A stretch of 64,000 bases of DNA, taken from the NCBI RefSeq assembly GCF_009184895.1, contig NZ_WESE01000002.1:248001-312000 (forward strand), in the 5' to 3' direction. A program made the translations under genes and the position numbers. The notes beneath the pieces were generated by a model that made no database searches, had not been told where the DNA came from, and saw only the letters and a list, made by a program, of their open reading frames with translations. Source of the DNA: Nostocoides sp. F2B08. Lineage in GTDB: Bacteria; Actinomycetota; Actinomycetes; Actinomycetales; Dermatophilaceae. This document shows positions 8,598 to 17,715 of this stretch, piece by piece. Each line of letters starts with the position of its first letter. The stretch's first letter is position 1.

Positions 8598-9518
8598 ATG
8601 GACACCCTCGATCCGGCCCTCGTCGGCATCGCTCGTAGCCAGCACGGGATGCTGACGACGGCCCAGCTCCGCACAGCCGGGATGAGCACCGCCGCCATCG
8701 GCACGTCGGTGACCGATGGCACCCTGCTTCATCCCGGTCGTGGTCTGTACGCCGTACGCGCGTTATCGAGCGACGAGCCGCTAGGGTGGCATCGGCAGCT
8801 GGTCGCGGGGGCCTTCCTCCTCTACCCGGACGCGATCCTCACGGGAGTCAGCGCCCTGCTGGCCAACGGTCTCCCGGTCTGGGGCGCGCCCATCAGGAAG
8901 CCGCACCTCCTCAGGCCACGGGATCGCACGGGAGGGATGAGCGCCTTCCGGATCGGCCGGGCCATTACGGGTCAACAGGAGACTGATTCGCCGTGGGGAC
9001 CATGCACGCCGCTGGCGGATTCACTCGCCCGCCATGCCATGATCACGGGCATCGTGCCAGGAGTCGTGACTGCGGACGCAGCCTTGAACGCGAAGCTCCT
9101 GACGCGCCAGGAGCTCGCCTCCGTGGTCGAGCGCGTCAGCCAGTGGCCGCACTCCAACCGCGCCTCCGCCATGCTCTCGTTCTGCGATGGCCGCCGAGAG
9201 TCGGTCGGGGAGTCTCGCACTGGAGTCACGCTCGCGTTCGCGGGAATCGAGTTGGTGCCCCAGGTGGTGATCACCGACGAGCACGGGAAATTCATCGCCA
9301 GGGTCGACTTCCTCGTCAAGGGCACACGAGTGATCGTCGAATTCGACGGCAAGGTCAAGTACGGGGGCGACGACGGCACCGCACTGTTCGAAGAGAAGAA
9401 GCGAGAGGACCGACTACGCAGCCTGGGCTACATCGTGGTTCGCATCGTCTGGGCTGACCTCGAGACGCCGGGCGCCGTCGTCGCCAAGGTCCGCCGGGCG
9501 TTGGCCCTGGCGGCGTGA
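8598..9518 (+). CDS. AbiEi-type winged-helix plus DUF559 nuclease-like protein
   Basis: 306 residues. The start ATG follows CACCCT by six bases (probable leaderless start). The N-terminal 55 residues look like the AbiEi antitoxin/transcriptional regulator domain (GMLTTAQLRTAGMSTAAIGTSVTDGTLLHPGRGLYAV). The last 100 residues are a DUF559/Vsr-like PD-(D/E)XK fold: RVDFLVKGTRVIVEFDGKVKYGG, then EEKKREDRLRSLGYIVVRIVWADL. No AbiEii toxin is adjacent. The gene is bracketed by inverted repeats (8414-8466 and 9581-9633), as if it were a small cassette. A paralogue lies at 30004-30939. Cellular role unknown. Confidence 0.82.
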   Translation: MDTLDPALVGIARSQHGMLTTAQLRTAGMSTAAIGTSVTDGTLLHPGRGLYAVRALSSDEPLGWHRQLVAGAFLLYPDAILTGVSALLANGLPVWGAPIRKPHLLRPRDRTGGMSAFRIGRAITGQQETDSPWGPCTPLADSLARHAMITGIVPGVVTADAALNAKLLTRQELASVVERVSQWPHSNRASAMLSFCDGRRESVGESRTGVTLAFAGIELVPQVVITDEHGKFIARVDFLVKGTRVIVEFDGKVKYGGDDGTALFEEKKREDRLRSLGYIVVRIVWADLETPGAVVAKVRRALALAA

Positions 9519-9580
9519 GACCGTGAGCGGCTGAGCCCCCGGCCGACGCCGATAAGCCTTGGGAAACGACCTCCACCTTC

Positions 9581-9633
9581 GGGAAGCAAGACTTGTTTCC
9601 CACCGATGACCTTTCCTTCCCACGGAAGAAGAG
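9581..9633. repeat. Right arm of the 53-bp inverted repeat around the DUF559 gene
   Basis: This is the reverse complement of 8414-8466 with best match in the outer 22 bases (20 of 22). It lies between the DUF559 stop (9518) and the stop of the converging CoA-transferase gene (9660). The short palindromic core (TTCCGTGGGAA) could also help terminate transcription. Confidence 0.75.
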
Positions 9634-9659
9634 GCGACGAGCGCACCCCGCAGCCCGAC

Positions 9660-10910
9660 TCAGGCGAGGCCGAGGTAGCCGGCTTCCTCCCACAGCTCCT
9701 CGCGGACGCTGGGGTGGGCGGCGTTCTCGATGATGGCGGCGGCCTGGTCCTTCTCGGGACGGCCGGCGACCTCGGCGATGCCCTGCTCGGTGACGATCGC
9801 GCTCATCTGGAACGACGTGACCGGCTCGTCGATGAGCGGCACGACCGTCGAGACGTTGGCTTTGGGGTGCCAGGAGCGCAACGCCATGATGGCCTGGCCG
9901 CCGACCGCGTGCAGCGCGCCGACGATGAAGTCGGTCTGTCCGCCGAAGCCGGAGTGGATCCGCGCGCGGCGGCGGGAGGCGTTCGCCTGGGCGAACAGGT
10001 CGACCTGCAGCGCCGTGTTGATCGACGTCATGCCGGGCTGCTTGGCGATGTTGGACGGGGCGTTGATGGTCTCGGTGCGCAGCATGAGCACCTGCTCGTT
10101 GCGGTGCACCCACTCCATGAGCTCCTGCGAGCCCATCATGAACGACGCGGTGACATAGCGGTCCGGGTCGAGCGCGCCGGCATCCTGCAGGTCGAGGACT
10201 CCGTCACTGAACATCTCGGTCCACAGCCCGAGGTTGCGGCGCGCGGTCAGCCCGGCGAGCGTCGCGTCGGGGACCTCGCCGATCCCCATCTGCAGCGTCG
10301 ACCCCGAGCCGACTCGACTGGCACAGAGGTCACCGATCACCGCCGCCGACTCGCCGCGCTCGCCACCCGGCTTCGGCGGGCGGGGGTGCGCGATGACGTC
10401 GTCGGCCTCGATCCAGCCGTCGAAGAGGTCGAGGTCGTACTCCGCGTCGCCGAACGTATACGGCATCCGTTCGTTGACCTGGGCGAAGACGAGCCCGCCG
10501 CGGCGGCGGACCGCCTCGATCGCCGCCGGCATGACGTTGACCTCGATGCCGAGCGACACCTTGCCGTCGACCGGGGCCGAGGTGTGCACCAGCACGATGT
10601 CCGGGTGGAGGGTCCGCGAGAACAGCGTCGGCACCAGGGAGAGTCGGGCCGGCACGTACTGCAGCGAGGAGCTGCTGCGCATCCCCGCGCCGACGAACGA
10701 CGTCTCGTGGATGACGCCCTCGCGGTCGGGGATCCCCTTGGGCGCATTGAGGACGTTGAGGCGGTACTCGGTCAGGGCCGAGTCGACGATGCGCAACAGG
10801 GCGTGCGGCACCGCGACGTTGCCGCTGCACACCACCCTCGGGGTCTTGATCGTCGCGCAGTGCTCACGGACGGTGGTGGTGACGGACTCGGCGGACATCG
10901 GCGCGTTCAC
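9660..10910 (-). CDS. Acetyl-CoA hydrolase/transferase family CoA-transferase
   Basis: 416 residues from the GTG at 10910, six bases after GACAAT; the ATG at 10898 (MSAESVTT) is the alternative. The sequence matches 4-hydroxybutyrate/acetate CoA-transferases throughout: VCSGNVAVPHALL near the start, DGKVSLGIEVNVMPAAIEA, GSTLQMGIGEVPDATL, and the C-terminal GFGGQTDFIVGA...IVTEQGIAEVAGR region; the Glu of that last motif is the expected acyl carrier residue. It moves CoA between acetyl-CoA and other short acids. It is divergent from gpsA, and no operon partner is visible. Confidence 0.9.
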   Translation of the reverse strand: MNAPMSAESVTTTVREHCATIKTPRVVCSGNVAVPHALLRIVDSALTEYRLNVLNAPKGIPDREGVIHETSFVGAGMRSSSSLQYVPARLSLVPTLFSRTLHPDIVLVHTSAPVDGKVSLGIEVNVMPAAIEAVRRRGGLVFAQVNERMPYTFGDAEYDLDLFDGWIEADDVIAHPRPPKPGGERGESAAVIGDLCASRVGSGSTLQMGIGEVPDATLAGLTARRNLGLWTEMFSDGVLDLQDAGALDPDRYVTASFMMGSQELMEWVHRNEQVLMLRTETINAPSNIAKQPGMTSINTALQVDLFAQANASRRRARIHSGFGGQTDFIVGALHAVGGQAIMALRSWHPKANVSTVVPLIDEPVTSFQMSAIVTEQGIAEVAGRPEKDQAAAIIENAAHPSVREELWEEAGYLGLA

Positions 10911-10981
10911 CCGCCCATTGTCCCAACGGCGGACCCCGTGCGCAGCGCAGGGTCCCCTCATCCACGGGCATACTCGGATCT

Positions 10982-12025
10982 ATGCACGTCGCCGTGATCG
11001 GAGCCGGGTCCTGGGGGTCGGCCCTCGCGAGCCTGTTGCGCTCGAAGGACCACGACGTCGTGCTCTGGGACATCGACGAGCTCACCGTCTCCGGCATCGC
11101 CGCGACCGGCGACAACGAGCGCTACCTCCCGGGCATCTCCCTGTCCCCCGGGCTGCGCGCGACGACGGACCTTGCGGCGGCGGTCGTGGGTGCCGACCTC
11201 ATCGTGCTCGCGGTGCCCTCGCAGGTCACGCGTGAGGTCGCCGAGCGCATCCGGCCCCTGCTGCCGACCGCGGCCGAGGACTGCGTGCTCTGCTCGGTGA
11301 CCAAGGGTATCGAGGTCGAGACGCTGATGACGATGCACCAGGTGCTCGAAAGCGTGTTCCCCCCCGAGGTGCACCCACGGCTGACCTACCTGTCCGGGCC
11401 GTCGTTCGCGGTCGAGGTGGCCGCCGGGTTGCCGACGGCGGTCACCGTCGCCGCCCGCGATCTGGTGTATGCGCGGCGCACCCAGATCGCCTTCGCCACC
11501 AAGTTCTTCCGCCCGTATGTGACGGAGGACGTCATCGGCGTCGAGATCGGCGGCTGCGCGAAGAACGTCATCGCGATCGCCGTGGGGCTCGCGAACGGGC
11601 TGGGCTTCGAGCGCAACGCCGACGCCGCGCTGATCACCAGGGGGCTGTCCGAGATCACCCGGCTCGCCATGGCCCTGGGCGCCGACCCGCTGACCCTCGG
11701 CGGGCTCGCCGGCGTCGGCGACCTCGTGCTCACCTGCACCTCGGAGAAATCGCGCAACTACCGGGTCGGCTACGGCCTGGGCCAGGGCGAGGACCTCGAG
11801 ACCGTCCAGCAACGGCTCGGGCAGGTCGCCGAGGGTGTCGTCAACGCCAAGGCGGTCCACCTGCTCGCGGTCAGCCTCGGCGTCGAGATGCCCCTGTGCA
11901 ACGCGGTCTACCGGCTGCTCTACGAGGGGCTGACGCCGCAGCAGGCGGTCGACGAGCTCGCCGCCCGCGATCTCAAGCACGAGCTGCCCGGGCGGCCCCT
12001 CCCGGATGGTGGTGACGACGCCTGA
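10982..12025 (+). CDS. gpsA: Glycerol-3-phosphate dehydrogenase (NAD(P)+)
   Basis: 347 residues. The ATG at 10982 lies seven bases after CATACT, a likely leaderless start, and the protein begins directly with the nucleotide-binding motif AVIGAGSWGSALA. Other family marks are YLSGPSFAVEVA, the catalytic Lys in GCAKNVIAIAVGLANGLGFERN, and SRNYRVGYGLGQG. It reduces dihydroxyacetone phosphate to sn-glycerol 3-phosphate for phospholipid synthesis in the cytoplasm. Length is normal for the family. The gene ends 16 bases before the next start, which has its own -10 box. Confidence 0.96.
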   Translation: MHVAVIGAGSWGSALASLLRSKDHDVVLWDIDELTVSGIAATGDNERYLPGISLSPGLRATTDLAAAVVGADLIVLAVPSQVTREVAERIRPLLPTAAEDCVLCSVTKGIEVETLMTMHQVLESVFPPEVHPRLTYLSGPSFAVEVAAGLPTAVTVAARDLVYARRTQIAFATKFFRPYVTEDVIGVEIGGCAKNVIAIAVGLANGLGFERNADAALITRGLSEITRLAMALGADPLTLGGLAGVGDLVLTCTSEKSRNYRVGYGLGQGEDLETVQQRLGQVAEGVVNAKAVHLLAVSLGVEMPLCNAVYRLLYEGLTPQQAVDELAARDLKHELPGRPLPDGGDDA

Positions 12026-12041
12026 CGAGTAGCGTCCACCC

Positions 12042-12557
12042 ATGGAGACGACGCCGATGTCGAGCCGCCCGGCGATGCCGGAGGGCTACGGAGTGCCCGA
12101 GACCACGGCGGGCCTGCTGACGTGGGACCAGGTGGAGCCGCGGCTGCGCGACTCGCTCCACTACTGGATCAGCAGCGTGCGACCCGACGGACGACCGCAC
12201 TCGGTGCCGCGATGGGGCGTCTGGGTGGACGGCCGGTTCTGGTACGACGGTGCGCCCACGACCCGCCACACCCGCAACGTCGAGCACAACCCCGCGGTGA
12301 CCCTCACGCTGGAGAGCGGCTCCCAGGTCGTCATCGTCGAGGGCGAGTCGCGCGCGTCCCGCGCCGAGCCGGACGACCTCGGCCGCCGGCTGGCGGAGGC
12401 GTTCGGCAAGTACGCCGACGCCGGCTACGCCCCCACCGCCGACTCCTGGGCGGGTGCCGACGGCGGGGGGCTGCGGGTCATCGCTCCGCACCGGGTGCTG
12501 GCCTGGTTCGCGTTCCCAGCCGACGTCACGCGGTTCACCTGGCCGGACCGAGCCTGA
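12042..12557 (+). CDS. Pyridoxamine 5'-phosphate oxidase family protein (split barrel)
   Basis: 171 residues, ATG six bases after TAGCGT. The sequence DGRPHSVPRWGVWVDGRFWYDGAP, NPAVTLTLESGSQVVIVEGES and a C-terminal RVLAWFAFPADVTRFTW segment are typical of the PPOX-like split beta-barrel fold that binds FMN or F420. Substrate unknown. It is one of four proteins of this fold in the window (others at 45506, 54206 and 63064), and lies just before a minus-strand YdeI/LLM pair. Confidence 0.8.
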   Translation: METTPMSSRPAMPEGYGVPETTAGLLTWDQVEPRLRDSLHYWISSVRPDGRPHSVPRWGVWVDGRFWYDGAPTTRHTRNVEHNPAVTLTLESGSQVVIVEGESRASRAEPDDLGRRLAEAFGKYADAGYAPTADSWAGADGGGLRVIAPHRVLAWFAFPADVTRFTWPDRA

Positions 12558-12606
12558 GCGGTGCGGCTCTCACTCGTGTCCGCGTTCGGCCATTCGCGGT
12601 GCCGCG

Positions 12607-13239
12607 TTACCCGAGGTCACGGGCTGCGGCCGCGGCCCGCTCGAGCCACCGCGGCCGATCGCCGTAGTCCAGCGGACGCACCCGCTCGCCCCGGGCGCAC
12701 GCCTCGACGAGGGCGCCCAGACGCCGATCCTGGGTGGCCTCCTGGCGGGCCGAGGTCACCCAGTCCGCCGCGTTCTTCCGGTATGCGCTGCTCGCCTCCG
12801 CCCAGAACGCCGCCGCGGCGGGAACGGCCTGGATCCGCGCGAGCTGGTCATCGCTCAGCGTGCCGGAACCGGTCGGGGCCGGGCGCCGGCGAGCGTACGC
12901 CTCGAGACCCGCGGGGCGCATCCGGCCCTCGGCGATGAGCCGCTCGACGTGGGCGATGTTGACCTCGCTCCAGCCGCTCCCCCGTCGGCGCGGCGTCCAG
13001 CGCTGACGGCGGCTATCGTCGTCGATGCGCTGGCTGACACTGTCGATCCATCCGAAACAGAGCGCCTCGGGCACGGCCTCCTCCCAGGTCAGCCCGCGGT
13101 CGGTGACGTGCTTCTTCCGCAGCCCCATCCACAGCTCGGTCGCGGTGTCGTGGTTCGCCTCGAGCCAGGCGCGGAACTCCGCCGCGTCGGCGAAGAAGAC
13201 CGCCGGACGGTCGGGAGTGCCGCCGGGAGTGCCGGTCAC
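12607..13239 (-). CDS. YdeI/OmpD-associated family protein
   Basis: 210 residues, GTG start one base after the stop of the upstream LLM gene, so the two form an operon. It contains the family signature ELWMGLRKKH...LTWEEAVPEALCFGWIDS...RWTPRRRGSGWSEVNIAHVERL and a C-terminal ATQDRRLGALVEACARGERVRPL segment. YdeI-like proteins are small cytoplasmic proteins linked to stress and antimicrobial peptide resistance in some bacteria; no enzyme activity is established. Confidence 0.85.
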   Translation of the reverse strand: MTGTPGGTPDRPAVFFADAAEFRAWLEANHDTATELWMGLRKKHVTDRGLTWEEAVPEALCFGWIDSVSQRIDDDSRRQRWTPRRRGSGWSEVNIAHVERLIAEGRMRPAGLEAYARRRPAPTGSGTLSDDQLARIQAVPAAAAFWAEASSAYRKNAADWVTSARQEATQDRRLGALVEACARGERVRPLDYGDRPRWLERAAAAARDLG

Positions 13240-13240
13240 G

Positions 13241-14089
13241 TCACTGCGGCGGTCGAGGACTCGCGTTCAGCTCGTCCCGCCACCGCAGCCATGGCTCGAC
13301 GAGTGAGAGGTCGTAGTCCGGTCCGCCCAGACCGACGGTGAACAGTCGGGCGCCGAGGTCGTACAGCGGCCGCCCCTCGACCTCCGGCGACTCCGGACGG
13401 CGACCCTCCCGGCCCCGCCCGCCGACTCCGACGGAGAGCTCGATCTCGGCGATGTCCCGCCCGACCGTCTCGCAGTGCCCGCGGAGAACGCCGATCTTGT
13501 GCTGCAGCTCCTCGCCCTGCGAGAAGGTGTGCCAGATGTGGGCGTGCTCGGCGACCATCCGCAGCGTCTTGCGCTCACCTCCACCGCCGATGAGCACCGG
13601 GATCTCGCGGGTGGGCGGGGGGTTGAGCCGACCGAAACGCTCCTTCATCCGCGGCAGTGCCTCGCGCAGGTCGTCCAAGCGCGAACCCGCGGTGCCGAAC
13701 TCGTAGCCGTACTCGTCGAAGTCGCGCTCGAACCAGCCCGACCCGACGCCGAGGATGAGTCGGCCGTCGCTGATGTTGTCGACGGTGCGCGCCATGTCGG
13801 CGAGCAGGTCGGGGTTGCGATATGCGTTGCACGTGACGAGCGCGCCGATCTCGATGCGGCTGGTCTGCTCGGCCCAGGCGCCGAGCATCGTCCAGCACTC
13901 GTAGTGCTTGCCGTCCGGCTCGCCGTACAGCGGGAAGAAGTGGTCCCAGTTGAAGGCGACATCGACGCCCATGTCCTCGACCTCGCCCAGGCGCTGGCGG
14001 ATGACCCGGTAGTCGGCGTGCTGCGGCTGCAGCTGGACTCCGATGCGGACCGGTCTGTTCATGCCTGACTGTTCACTACCTGACTCCAT
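13241..14089 (-). CDS. LLM class F420-dependent oxidoreductase
   Basis: 282 residues from the ATG at 14089, six bases after TAGGGT on the minus strand; a second ATG at 14062 (MNRPVRIGVQLQPQ) gives 273 residues and is the more classical family start. The luciferase-like TIM barrel is visible in VDVAFNWDHFFPLYGEPDG, TSRIEIGALVTCNAYRNPDLLADMARTVDNISDGRLILGVGSGWFERDFDEYG and PVLIGGGGERKTLRMVAEHA. Such enzymes use coenzyme F420 to reduce or oxidise small molecules; the substrate cannot be read from sequence. It is first gene of a two-gene operon with YdeI. Confidence 0.88.
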   Translation of the reverse strand: MESGSEQSGMNRPVRIGVQLQPQHADYRVIRQRLGEVEDMGVDVAFNWDHFFPLYGEPDGKHYECWTMLGAWAEQTSRIEIGALVTCNAYRNPDLLADMARTVDNISDGRLILGVGSGWFERDFDEYGYEFGTAGSRLDDLREALPRMKERFGRLNPPPTREIPVLIGGGGERKTLRMVAEHAHIWHTFSQGEELQHKIGVLRGHCETVGRDIAEIELSVGVGGRGREGRRPESPEVEGRPLYDLGARLFTVGLGGPDYDLSLVEPWLRWRDELNASPRPPQ

Positions 14090-14175
14090 GATCCGACCCT
14101 AGACCCGCGTGCGGCGCACGTCCCTTCGGACCGGAGCACCGCATACCGGAAGAGCGACGTGCCAGACTGCGATCC

Positions 14176-16278
14176 GTGAGCTTCCACTCGATCTACGACC
14201 AGGGGTTCGCGCGGGTCGCGGCCTGCACGGTGCCGTCGGCGCTCGCCGATCCGGCGACGAACGCAGAGCGGATCCTCGAGCAGGCCAGGCTCTGCCACGA
14301 GAACGGTGTCGCCGTCGCACTCTTCCCCGAGCTCTCGCTCTCCGGCTACGCGATCGACGATCTGCTCATGCAGGACGTCCTCCTGGACGCCGTCGACGCC
14401 GCCGTCGTGACGATCGCCGAGGCCAGCGCCGACCTGCTGCCGGTCATCGTCGTCGGTGCGCCGCTGCGGCACGAGAACCGCCTCTACAACTGCGCGGTGG
14501 CGATCCAGGGCGGCTCGGTGGTCGCCGTCGCGCCGAAGTCGTACCTGCCGAACTACCGCGAGTTCTACGAGAAGCGCTGGTTCGCCGCCGGCGACGACAC
14601 CGGGGGACAGTACCTCCACCGGCCGCACTGGCCGGGCGCGGACGCCGACGGGGACGTCTGCTTCGGGCCGGATGTGCTGCTCGAGGTTCTCGACGTCCCC
14701 GGCCTGACGATCCACGTCGAGGTGTGCGAGGACATGTGGGTCCCGGTTCCGCCGAGCCACCGGGCCGCGCTCGCGGGTGCGACCGTGCTGCTCAACCTCT
14801 CGGCCTCACCGATCACGATCGGACGCGCCCAGGACCGGCACATCCTGGCCCGATCGGCGAGCGCACGGTGCAACGCGGCCTACCTGTACGCGGCGGCCAT
14901 GTCCGGGGAGTCGACGACCGACCTGTCGTGGGACGGCATGACCATGGTCTACGAGATGGGGGACCTGCTCGGGCAGAGCGAGCGGTTCCCGGAGACCGCG
15001 CAGAGGACCGTCGTCGACGTCGACCTCGACCGGCTGCGCCAGGAGCGGATCCGCCAGGGGTCCTTCGACGACAACCGGCGCACGGCGGAGAAGGACACCA
15101 CCGCATACCGGGTCCTCGAGCTGACCCTCGACCCGCCGAGGGAGGATCTCGGGCTGCGCCGGCACGTCGACCGGTTCCCGTTCGTGCCGGACGACCCGGA
15201 GCGGCTGGCCCAGGACTGCTACGAGGGCTACAACATCCAGGTGCACGGCCTCGAGCAGCGGCTGCGCGCGATCGGCGGATCCCCCGCCGGCGAGGCGGTC
15301 GACCCCGAGCGCACCCCGCGGATCGTCATCGGGGTCTCCGGCGGGCTCGACAGCACCCACGCGCTCATCGTCGCGGCCAAGGCGTGCGACCGGCTCGGCC
15401 TGCCGCGCACGCACATTCTCGCGTTCACGATGCCCGGGTTCGCGACGAGCGACCACACGAAGTCCAACGCGCAACTGCTGTCCGAGGCGCTCGGGTGCAC
15501 GTTCGAGGAGATCCCCATCCAGCCGCTCGCGACGCAGATGCTGCGTGAGCTCGGGCATCCGGCCGGTGACGGCGAGGCCGTCTACGACGTCACCTACGAG
15601 AACGTCCAGGCCGGACTGCGCACCGACATCCTGTTCCGCGCCGCGAACCAGCGCGGCGGGATCGTTCTCGGCACCGGCGACCTGTCCGAGCTCGCACTCG
15701 GGTGGTGCACCTACGGCGTCGGCGACCAGATGAGCCACTACGGCGTCAACGCCGGCGTCCCGAAGACCCTCATCCAGCACCTCATCCGCTGGGTCATCTC
15801 GTCCGGCCAGTTCCCCGAGGCCGGGGTCAACGAGACGCTGCAGTCGGTGCTCGACACCGAGATCACGCCCGAGCTCATCCCGACCGCCGACGGCGAGGAG
15901 CCGCAGTCGACCGAGGCCTCCATCGGCCCGTATGCGCTGCACGACTTCTCGCTGTACCACGTCCTTCGCCGGGGGTACCGGCCGAGCAAGATCGCCTTCC
16001 TCGCGTGGCACGCGTGGCGGGACGTCGAGGTGGGCGAGTGGCCGCCGGGGTACCCCGAGGCGGACCACGCCGCCTACGACCTCGCGACGATCCGGTCGTG
16101 GCTGCAGGTGTTCGTGCGACGCTTCTTCGCCAACCAGTTCAAGCGGTCGGCGCTGCCGAACGGGCCGAAGGTCGTCGCCGGCGGATCGCTGTCCCCCCGC
16201 GGCGACTGGCGGATGCCCTCGGATGTGTCCGGGCGCGCGTGGCTCGCCGAGATCCAGGCGAAGGTTCCGGACGCCTGA
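14176..16278 (+). CDS. nadE: Glutamine-dependent NAD+ synthetase
   Basis: 700 residues, GTG start seven bases after CAGACT. The N-terminal nitrilase-type glutaminase carries the Glu-Lys-Cys triad: ALFPELSLSGYAIDDLL (Glu near 52), APKSYLPNYREFYEKRWF (Lys near 121) and IHVEVCEDMWVP (Cys near 184). The C-terminal synthetase has the PP-loop GVSGGLDSTHALI near residue 390, and later GTGDLSELALGWCTYG. Glutamine-derived ammonia is channelled to amidate nicotinate adenine dinucleotide, the last step of NAD+ synthesis. Length fits the long two-domain form of actinobacteria. It converges with the amidase gene with a three-base gap. Confidence 0.96.
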   Translation: MSFHSIYDQGFARVAACTVPSALADPATNAERILEQARLCHENGVAVALFPELSLSGYAIDDLLMQDVLLDAVDAAVVTIAEASADLLPVIVVGAPLRHENRLYNCAVAIQGGSVVAVAPKSYLPNYREFYEKRWFAAGDDTGGQYLHRPHWPGADADGDVCFGPDVLLEVLDVPGLTIHVEVCEDMWVPVPPSHRAALAGATVLLNLSASPITIGRAQDRHILARSASARCNAAYLYAAAMSGESTTDLSWDGMTMVYEMGDLLGQSERFPETAQRTVVDVDLDRLRQERIRQGSFDDNRRTAEKDTTAYRVLELTLDPPREDLGLRRHVDRFPFVPDDPERLAQDCYEGYNIQVHGLEQRLRAIGGSPAGEAVDPERTPRIVIGVSGGLDSTHALIVAAKACDRLGLPRTHILAFTMPGFATSDHTKSNAQLLSEALGCTFEEIPIQPLATQMLRELGHPAGDGEAVYDVTYENVQAGLRTDILFRAANQRGGIVLGTGDLSELALGWCTYGVGDQMSHYGVNAGVPKTLIQHLIRWVISSGQFPEAGVNETLQSVLDTEITPELIPTADGEEPQSTEASIGPYALHDFSLYHVLRRGYRPSKIAFLAWHAWRDVEVGEWPPGYPEADHAAYDLATIRSWLQVFVRRFFANQFKRSALPNGPKVVAGGSLSPRGDWRMPSDVSGRAWLAEIQAKVPDA

Positions 16279-16281
16279 GGC

Positions 16282-17715
16282 TCACACCGGCGACGCCACA
16301 TCCTGGATGCGCGGGAACGGCGCGGCCTCCTCGATCTCGTAGGCCACCTCGAGGAGGCGCCGCTCGTCGCCGATGCGGGCCGAGACCATGACGCCGATGG
16401 GGAGGCCATCGTGGGTCAGGCCCGACGGCACCGCGATGGAGGGGGCCCCGGTGGCGTTGTGCCAGGGGGTGAATCCGGTGTACGCGACGAGCCGCTCGAA
16501 GTGCTGGGTGAAGGTGAGGTCGGCCGAGAGGTGGCCGATGTGCGGCGTCGTGTGACAGAGCACCGGGGACAGCACGACGTCGACGTCGGAGAACGAGCGC
16601 TCATACGCGCGGCCGGAGGCGGCCAGTCGCGCGATGACGAGCGGCATCTTCGGCAGGCGGCGGCGGGCCCGGCGGGCCAGCCCGAGGGTGAGCGGCTCCA
16701 ACCGCGAGGTGTCGAAGTCGGGACCGAAGATGCGGCGGCCGTTGACGACGACGCCGAGCGCGAGGAGGGACCAGTAGTCCTCGAAGTCCCGCCGGAACGA
16801 TCCCGGCATGTCCGGCCGGTGTTCGACGACGTCGTGACCGAGCCCGGTGAGGAGGCCGGCGACCTGCTCGATCGCAGCCGTGGTCGGCGCGTCGGAGACC
16901 GGGGCGGCAGGGCTGTCGACGGTGACACCGATCCGCAGCCGGCGCGCCGGTGCGTCCTTGACCGCGCCGATCGGAGGGAGGTCGGGGTTGCGGTAGGTGA
17001 GCTCGGCCGCCTCGAAGAAGCGGGCGACATCGCGCACCGACCGCGCGAGGACGCCCTCGGTGACGAGCCGGACCGGCATCTCGTCGGAGGACTCCTCCGA
17101 GCGCAACCGTCCGCGGCTGGACTTCAGCCCGACGAGCCCGCAGACCGCCGCGGGGATCCGGATCGACCCGCCGCCGTCGTTGCCATGTGCGATCGGGACC
17201 GCTCCCGCGGCCACGAGCGCGGCGCTGCCGCCGCTGCTGCCACCCGTGGAGTAGCCGGTGTGCCAGGGGTTGCGGGTGACGTCGTCGCCCATCCGCTCGG
17301 TGGTCGCCGTCCAGCCGAACTCCGGCATCGTGGTCAGCCCGAGCAGGTTGACGCCGGTGTCGAGGAGCTGGCGGGTGAAGGCGCCGTCCCGGGACCGGGG
17401 ACGGTCGGGCAGCGACCTCGACCCCATGGTCATCGGCATGCCCTTGACCCGGATGTTCTGCTTCGCCATCGCCGGCACCCCGCCGAAGGCCCCGCGCGGC
17501 TTGCGGAGCCGTCGGGCCCGCTCGACTGCCGCGTCGAAGTCCCGGTAGGCGACCGCGTTGAGGCGCGGGTTGACCCGCTCGATGCGCGCGATCGCGGCCT
17601 CGGTCACCTCGACCGGCGAGACCTCGCCGGCCGCCAGACGCTCGGCCACACCGGTCGCGTCGAGCTCGCCGAGCGCGTCGTCTCCGAACGCGTGGACCGT
17701 GGTCGGCTCCGTCAT
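16282..17715 (-). CDS. Amidase (amidase signature family)
   Basis: 477 residues, ATG at 17715 overlapping the stop of the upstream hydrolase gene (ATGA). The Ser-cisSer-Lys signature is present: GVPAMAKQN (Lys near 84), GYSTGGSSGGSAALVAAGAVPIAHGNDGGGSIRIPAA (catalytic and cis serines near 160). The C-terminal half keeps the fold (FTPWHNATGAPSIAVPSGLTHDGLPIGVMV). It hydrolyses a carboxylic amide; the preferred substrate is unknown. A GatA role is unlikely because gatB/gatC are absent. It is the distal gene of a group with an alpha/beta hydrolase and cutA. Confidence 0.92.
   Translation of the reverse strand: MTEPTTVHAFGDDALGELDATGVAERLAAGEVSPVEVTEAAIARIERVNPRLNAVAYRDFDAAVERARRLRKPRGAFGGVPAMAKQNIRVKGMPMTMGSRSLPDRPRSRDGAFTRQLLDTGVNLLGLTTMPEFGWTATTERMGDDVTRNPWHTGYSTGGSSGGSAALVAAGAVPIAHGNDGGGSIRIPAAVCGLVGLKSSRGRLRSEESSDEMPVRLVTEGVLARSVRDVARFFEAAELTYRNPDLPPIGAVKDAPARRLRIGVTVDSPAAPVSDAPTTAAIEQVAGLLTGLGHDVVEHRPDMPGSFRRDFEDYWSLLALGVVVNGRRIFGPDFDTSRLEPLTLGLARRARRRLPKMPLVIARLAASGRAYERSFSDVDVVLSPVLCHTTPHIGHLSADLTFTQHFERLVAYTGFTPWHNATGAPSIAVPSGLTHDGLPIGVMVSARIGDERRLLEVAYEIEEAAPFPRIQDVASPV

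Noticed and set aside
16282-17715. GatA subunit of Glu-tRNA amidotransferase
   Set aside because: No gatB or gatC beside it, and the neighbours are a hydrolase and cutA.
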